Part shown: positions 59,433 through 64,000 of the stretch, piece by piece
Layout of the letters: the number at the start of each line of letters is the position of its first letter
How positions within the stretch are numbered: position 1 is the first letter of the stretch
Source of the DNA: Cyclina sinensis
Lineage: Eukaryota; Mollusca; Bivalvia; Venerida; Veneridae
Reading direction: 5' to 3'
Assembly (NCBI GenBank): GCA_012932295.1
Contig: JAAONU010000018.1
Location: 4,458,206-4,522,205, forward strand
DNA: 64,000 bases
Notes under the pieces: model-generated
Databases searched by the model: none
Seen by the model: the letters and a program-made list of their open reading frames with translations, nothing else
Told to the model about the DNA's origin: nothing
Made by a program: the position numbers and the translations under genes

Positions 59433-59822
59433 TTTAAAATATACTATAAATAAAGTCTGAACTGTCTGAATTATGCCTGGATTGTTCCAATTTTAGGAAA
59501 TTTTCAGCATCTCGGCCATTATTCAGAAAAAAATCTGAATCAAAAGTCTGATTTTTAACTGTGTTGTCAGACATGATTCAGAAATACAATAGAAGGCTGA
59601 TTTTTTTCTGAATTTGGAGAACAGACAAAATTCAGCTTTTGCAGTTATAGGATAGCAATATTCTTACACAAACAAACAAAAAATTACATTATCATATTAG
59701 GTGGATCTGATTCAAAACGTTTTTTAAAACTAAATTCAGTAATTATTTACTAAACAATTATTTCATTGCCCTGAACAAGGTTTTAATTTTGTGGATATGT
59801 AATTTAGCACCATAACACCAGG

Positions 59823-60165
59823 TTTCAACATGTCCTATGAAACATGTGTGACCATGGTAATAACAGGACTATGAAACATGATTAATCCTGGTCTTAAGAT
59901 CATGGTCAAACCAAGCTTGACCATGGTACTAGGGCGGCAATAAACCATGTGGCCTGTGAAACATGTTTGACCATGGATAATTTTGATGACCTTGGAACAA
60001 GATGAACCATGGTCGCTAGGGCGGCAATAAACCACGGCATGAAACATGGTTGACCATGGATAAAACATGGTCATTTGGTGGTCAACCATGGTCTGAGAAA
60101 CATGTATAACCTTGTTTAAAACCTGGTCAACCATGTTTTGACTGTGTTCATTTCACTGGGGAACA
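59823..60165. repeat. Palindromic accatggt cluster, right copy
   Basis: Many gaccatggt, aaccatggtc and catgtttgaccatgg copies, plus a duplicated ctagggcggcaataaacca (about 59930 and 60014). Its outer end (tttcactggggaacaaaca) is inverted relative to the outer end of the 54440 cluster (aacccctgtgaaataaaaa). Confidence 0.6.
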
Positions 60166-63100
60166 AACATCCTCTACTGTCAAAGTCAGAACATAAATTT
60201 TCTGTAAGATCATTTATTTACCATTTAGAACTTTTCCATCAATGAAACATTTCAGATCCAAAATTCTAGTCATTTTTCCTATAAAGAAATGGAAGAGAAT
60301 TTGGGATGTCACTAGATCCCTTTAAGATTATCGGTACAATGATATCTTGGTCTCCATCCCTTGTTTGGTATAACTAGCATTAAATTATCGCATTTCTGGT
60401 TTTTGTTAAGTTATTCTAAACTTGGCTAAAATTTCTTCAGATCAGATATGGTTTCTAGATAATGCATCATAAATTTGTTTTTCTTTACTTTTCTATGGTA
60501 ACAAGAATGTGACACAAATGTTTGTATAAAATTGAAGCAATGGAAAAGAGAAAATGTCTTATTTGATTGTAATTTAATAAGGGGATAATACAGTTATGGC
60601 AATACATGACTGACCGAATGGGATAATTGGTTCAGATAACAGGAAGAATTGTTGTGCTGTGCAATTATCTATAGATATGGTTACTTACTGTTCCATAAAT
60701 ATGTAGGATACTAGTAGTATAATTGTGGATGTGGATATATCTGAGGGATTTATAAGACAAAATTTTATATTCAGAAATTTCAAAAAGATTGAAAAGTTGT
60801 GATCTACTAGAATGTTCATTTTCCATAACTTTCTAAATATTTTCAGTGTGAAATATTCGGGGGATAAATAGAAGAGTTTTTCTCTGAATAAGACAGCTTA
60901 ATTTGTATTTACTCTGAAGTTTAATATTGATAAACAAGTATATTGCAAGTTCTCTCAATTCTGTTTATATACAAAACTATTGTTTTGGCTAGAGATAATA
61001 AGTTGTCTTTTAAAAAGTAAAAATATGGTTGGTATGGATAAAAGGCTTAGAAGAGAACTGAAATCTTTATTATTCGTCTTCCAGATAATTGCTGTAAATA
61101 TTCATAAAAAGTTACACCGTGACCTCTATAGTTTGAACAGTTGTTTCAGTTTGATCAAATATGTAAAGACTTTTTAGACTATGTTACAATAAAATATAAA
61201 TTAACACATACTTACGACCACAATGATTGATTTGTGTACTTACATATTTGGGTAAAGAGGAAAAACAACAACAACAAAAGCGAGGTTGTTAATAACAAGG
61301 CAAATCGTTTCAGTTAATGAAAATTCATTAATCTTGTTTGCATTGTAAATATTGTTTTTCATGTAAAGCAAAAATTACGAATGATGAATAACTTATAAAG
61401 AGTGACTTTATTAATATGAACAGTGAAGTGGAGTGTTCTATTAAAAAAAACTTACTTCATTGTGAAAAAAGCGCTTGATCAGTACTGAAACATGAAGGTA
61501 AACTTTGATGAAGGTAACATGCAAATATTTGCCAGTTAAAGTGAAGATAAAGAAGGGAACAGAAATATGGCAGAAGAACCTAGGCAGATGAAAAAGCTGT
61601 TCTGGGCAGGATGGAGGTATACTTGTTATTATGTCTATGACTGAGGTTAATATTTTTTTCACTTTTGTTGTTACAAATTGCCAGAGCTGCTGTGCTACAA
61701 TGGCAAAAAAAGAAGTTCTACAAGATGATTCTTAAAGCACAAAATTCAATGAGAAAATCAGCTTATTCCTTTACACTGCTGGCAACAGGTGTGGCTCAGT
61801 AGTACAGGATTTGTGCTCAGGTTGGTAGGTCACAGGGTTTGAAGAGTTTGAAGCCCAGCCACAGCATGACAGCAGTATAGCTAGGGTATAGCTTGTGTTG
61901 CAACTGAGATGAATTAAAATAAGGATACAGTTGTTGTTGTTGTTGTTCTTAATACTGCAATATGTGCAAGACAACACTGCAGCTTGCATGCATATCTGAT
62001 CAGTTTGATCAGGATGGTTATGTACTGTTCATGCACTTTTCAGTGAGTATGTTCACATTTGCAACCAGTACAAATAATAAATGGGACTGTTCAATTTAGT
62101 AGGGTAAGGATGTTCCAAAATATCCAGTATTTTGTAATGAATGTGTAATCAACAAGAACTAAATGATGTTTAAATGTACCTAATAATTGCCTTATAATGT
62201 GTTTCTCCCTTGAAATAAATCATGAATACTTTTAATACTTGAAGTGCATTTATAAAAATAAATCAGTTCAATAACCAACACATAGTCTGCCTCACTATTA
62301 AAAGCAAGCAGTAAGTGTTTTAAGCTTTCATTTTCTAAGTAAACACATATCTTTGTCTTACAGAATTTTTCTCAACTTATTTTAGGGTAGAGAGGGGAAT
62401 GGGGTATTTAAAATCAAAAGAATGACATGGTGTGAGTCTTGCTATGAGAAAATCTGCTATACTAGCTTTGTGACGGCTATACAGTTTGATCTGGGCCATG
62501 TTGATATTAATGAATGTTGGTTTTCTCATGGGTTTGCTCAACTCACTCACTGGACAGTTCAAGTTTGCATTTACAACAAATGACAACAATCACCTACAAT
62601 GTCTGTTTGCCATAAAAACAGCTATTCAGACCAAAACATTACTTGTTGCTTTATTTCTCATGTAGGCTTTTACACGGCAATGTTAACCTCCCTGTATGTT
62701 ATTATTAGTTATATTAAACAGTTCAGACAAAAAAAGACGTGTTTCATTAAAGAGATAGAAAATAACCTTTATGCGACTGTCGTCATGAAAATAAATATCT
62801 GTATTGTTAGGTAGGACAAGGCCGACATACATTTGTGAAATGTTCAAAGTTCAAGGAATGTTTTTCCTTAATTTCGAATATAAACAATTTGCTAGAACAC
62901 ATGTGTTGCTTTTGTTAAAAGATCTCATTTGTAATGACTATACTCCATTTTATAGAAAAATTAGTGTGGAAAAGGAAAATTTAATGTGAAATTTATGCAG
63001 AAATGTTCATTCTCAAGGCTTGGGAAATTACATGTACCATTGCATTTTTATTGTATCATAGTTTTCTTTATGAATAATATTTCAATAAGTATGTGTATTC

Positions 63101-63704
63101 AGTCTTAAATAAAAGCCTGTCTCTAGCAGCTATATAGACCAAGATTGCATTGCAAGGTGGAAATTAAAAACATCAAATATAGTGGTGATTGAATCATCAA
63201 GAAAATTATCAGTTTTATTAGATTTGTCAGTATCTGTAAATACAGGTTCTAATGCTATTAAATGTCATATTAAAGCCAATTTGTGTGGTCTTATTGATCA
63301 TGGTGATTGGAGAGGTGTAATATTTTCAATTTCCCAACATTAGCTATAATTGGATACTATTAAACTTCTGTGAATGGATATTAAAGCAAAAAGCAACATG
63401 CCAGTTCAATCGACAGTTAGTGTTTTCTCTGAAAATTAATTTTATATTCAACGAATGACTGCTTATTAAAATTACCTGACAGTATGTTAGACTTCAACAA
63501 ATAAGAGTAAATGATGCATTACATATTAACTCTTGCGACAAGAAATTTAGCATTCACAAGTTCTGTGATGTAAATCCCTTAAACTAATGGCAGGAACAGT
63601 TTTATAAACTAGGATTATTATTAAGTGTGATTGAAATGACAAACATGGATATTTCACAAATTTGAATTGGACTTATTTGAAAAGTTTAAACTGACTGTAA
63701 AAGA
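60166..63704. other. AT-rich, one SINE-like copy and a (gtt)n run
   Basis: A + strand tRNA-derived head lies at 61788-61870 (ggtgtggctcagtagtacag ... cagggtttgaagagtttgaa), followed by a short gtt run near 61930. Nothing coding recognised. Confidence 0.45.
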
Positions 63705-63733
63705 ATGGCGACATTACCAATGCATATGTGCGT
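63705..63733 (+). CDS. Candidate first coding exon running out of the window
   Basis: ATG in a strong context (aagaatggcg), nine codons MATLPMHMC and two bases, then a perfect donor gtaagt at 63734. The rest, if real, lies beyond 64000. No family recognised; 29 bases are weak evidence. Confidence 0.22.
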
Positions 63734-64000
63734 GTAAGTACCATTACTGATAGTATCTATTTTCTAAGAATTTTCATAACACTGCTTTTAAGGCCAGATT
63801 TTCTTTAAAATGATGGAGAAAATAACACTGTTTCCTGCTATGTATAGGAGATGGGACAATCTAGACTGTTTGTAGTAGGTTCTTTTGATATCTTGAAATT
63901 CATGATTTCTGTATAACTTATACTTCGAGAATTTTAGATAGATGCTAGTCAATTTTTCAATTTCATTCTGCATTCATCTCTCAATTTAGAAGTTGTATCA
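63734..64000. other. AT-rich tail, nothing recognised
   Basis: No feature seen. Confidence 0.4.

Noticed and set aside
12555..61870. tRNA-like A/B box pairs at several places
   Set aside because: No complete cloverleaf or acceptor stem could be made; they fit tRNA-derived SINE heads better.

Overview
The window looks like nuclear DNA of a lophotrochozoan, most probably a bivalve mollusc. It is AT-rich, has short exons in long introns with GT/AG borders, tRNA-derived SINE-like copies, several hairpin-capped dispersed repeats with internal tandem units of the kind common in bivalve genomes, and mariner, Tc1, Tigger/pogo and hAT debris. The organism is inferred from these traits and was not tested by any search. 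There are no bacterial operons, CRISPR arrays or convincing tRNA/rRNA genes.

Left half (about 1.2-31.3 kb, + strand): one complete gene, the orthologue of ANKRD27 (VARP). I could join 26 coding exons by reading frame, intron phase and family similarity into a 1337-residue protein: N-terminal region, VPS9 Rab-GEF domain, a first Zn-fingernail (CHPLC-x-C-x-x-C), an ankyrin block, a linker, a second Zn-fingernail, a second ankyrin block, and a long acidic tail that the human protein (about 1050 aa) lacks. The introns are loaded with repeats. Three of them carry tandem arrays whose repeat unit is the splice junction itself: a 37-bp array copying the exon 2 donor, a 26-bp array copying the exon 4 acceptor, and a ~91-bp array copying the exon 14 acceptor. 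I regard this as the most unusual feature of the window.

The introns also hold several Helitron-like non-autonomous elements (perfect 5' hairpin, ~140-175-bp internal tandem units, 3' hairpin followed by CTAG), a hAT-type element with an 8-bp target duplication inserted in one such 3' hairpin, a Tigger-like TIR element that keeps only a PCNA-box-like transposase tail, and a composite containing endonuclease and Tc1 transposase fragments.

Right half (31.3-64 kb): mostly intergenic or long-intron DNA. It contains a tyrosine-recombinase-like remnant (34.7-35.2 kb), another Helitron-like element (37.4-38.5 kb), a mariner with TIRs and TA duplication (35.8-37.1 kb), a Tigger/pogo-like transposase of 670 codons broken by one in-frame TGA (46.3-48.3 kb), large minisatellites (39.5-40.3 and 51.8-52.8 kb) and palindromic ACCATGGT clusters. 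Candidate host exons are weak: a start exon at 42.7 kb, a possible small gene behind an ETS-type promoter at 57.0-58.9 kb, and a start exon at 63.7 kb.
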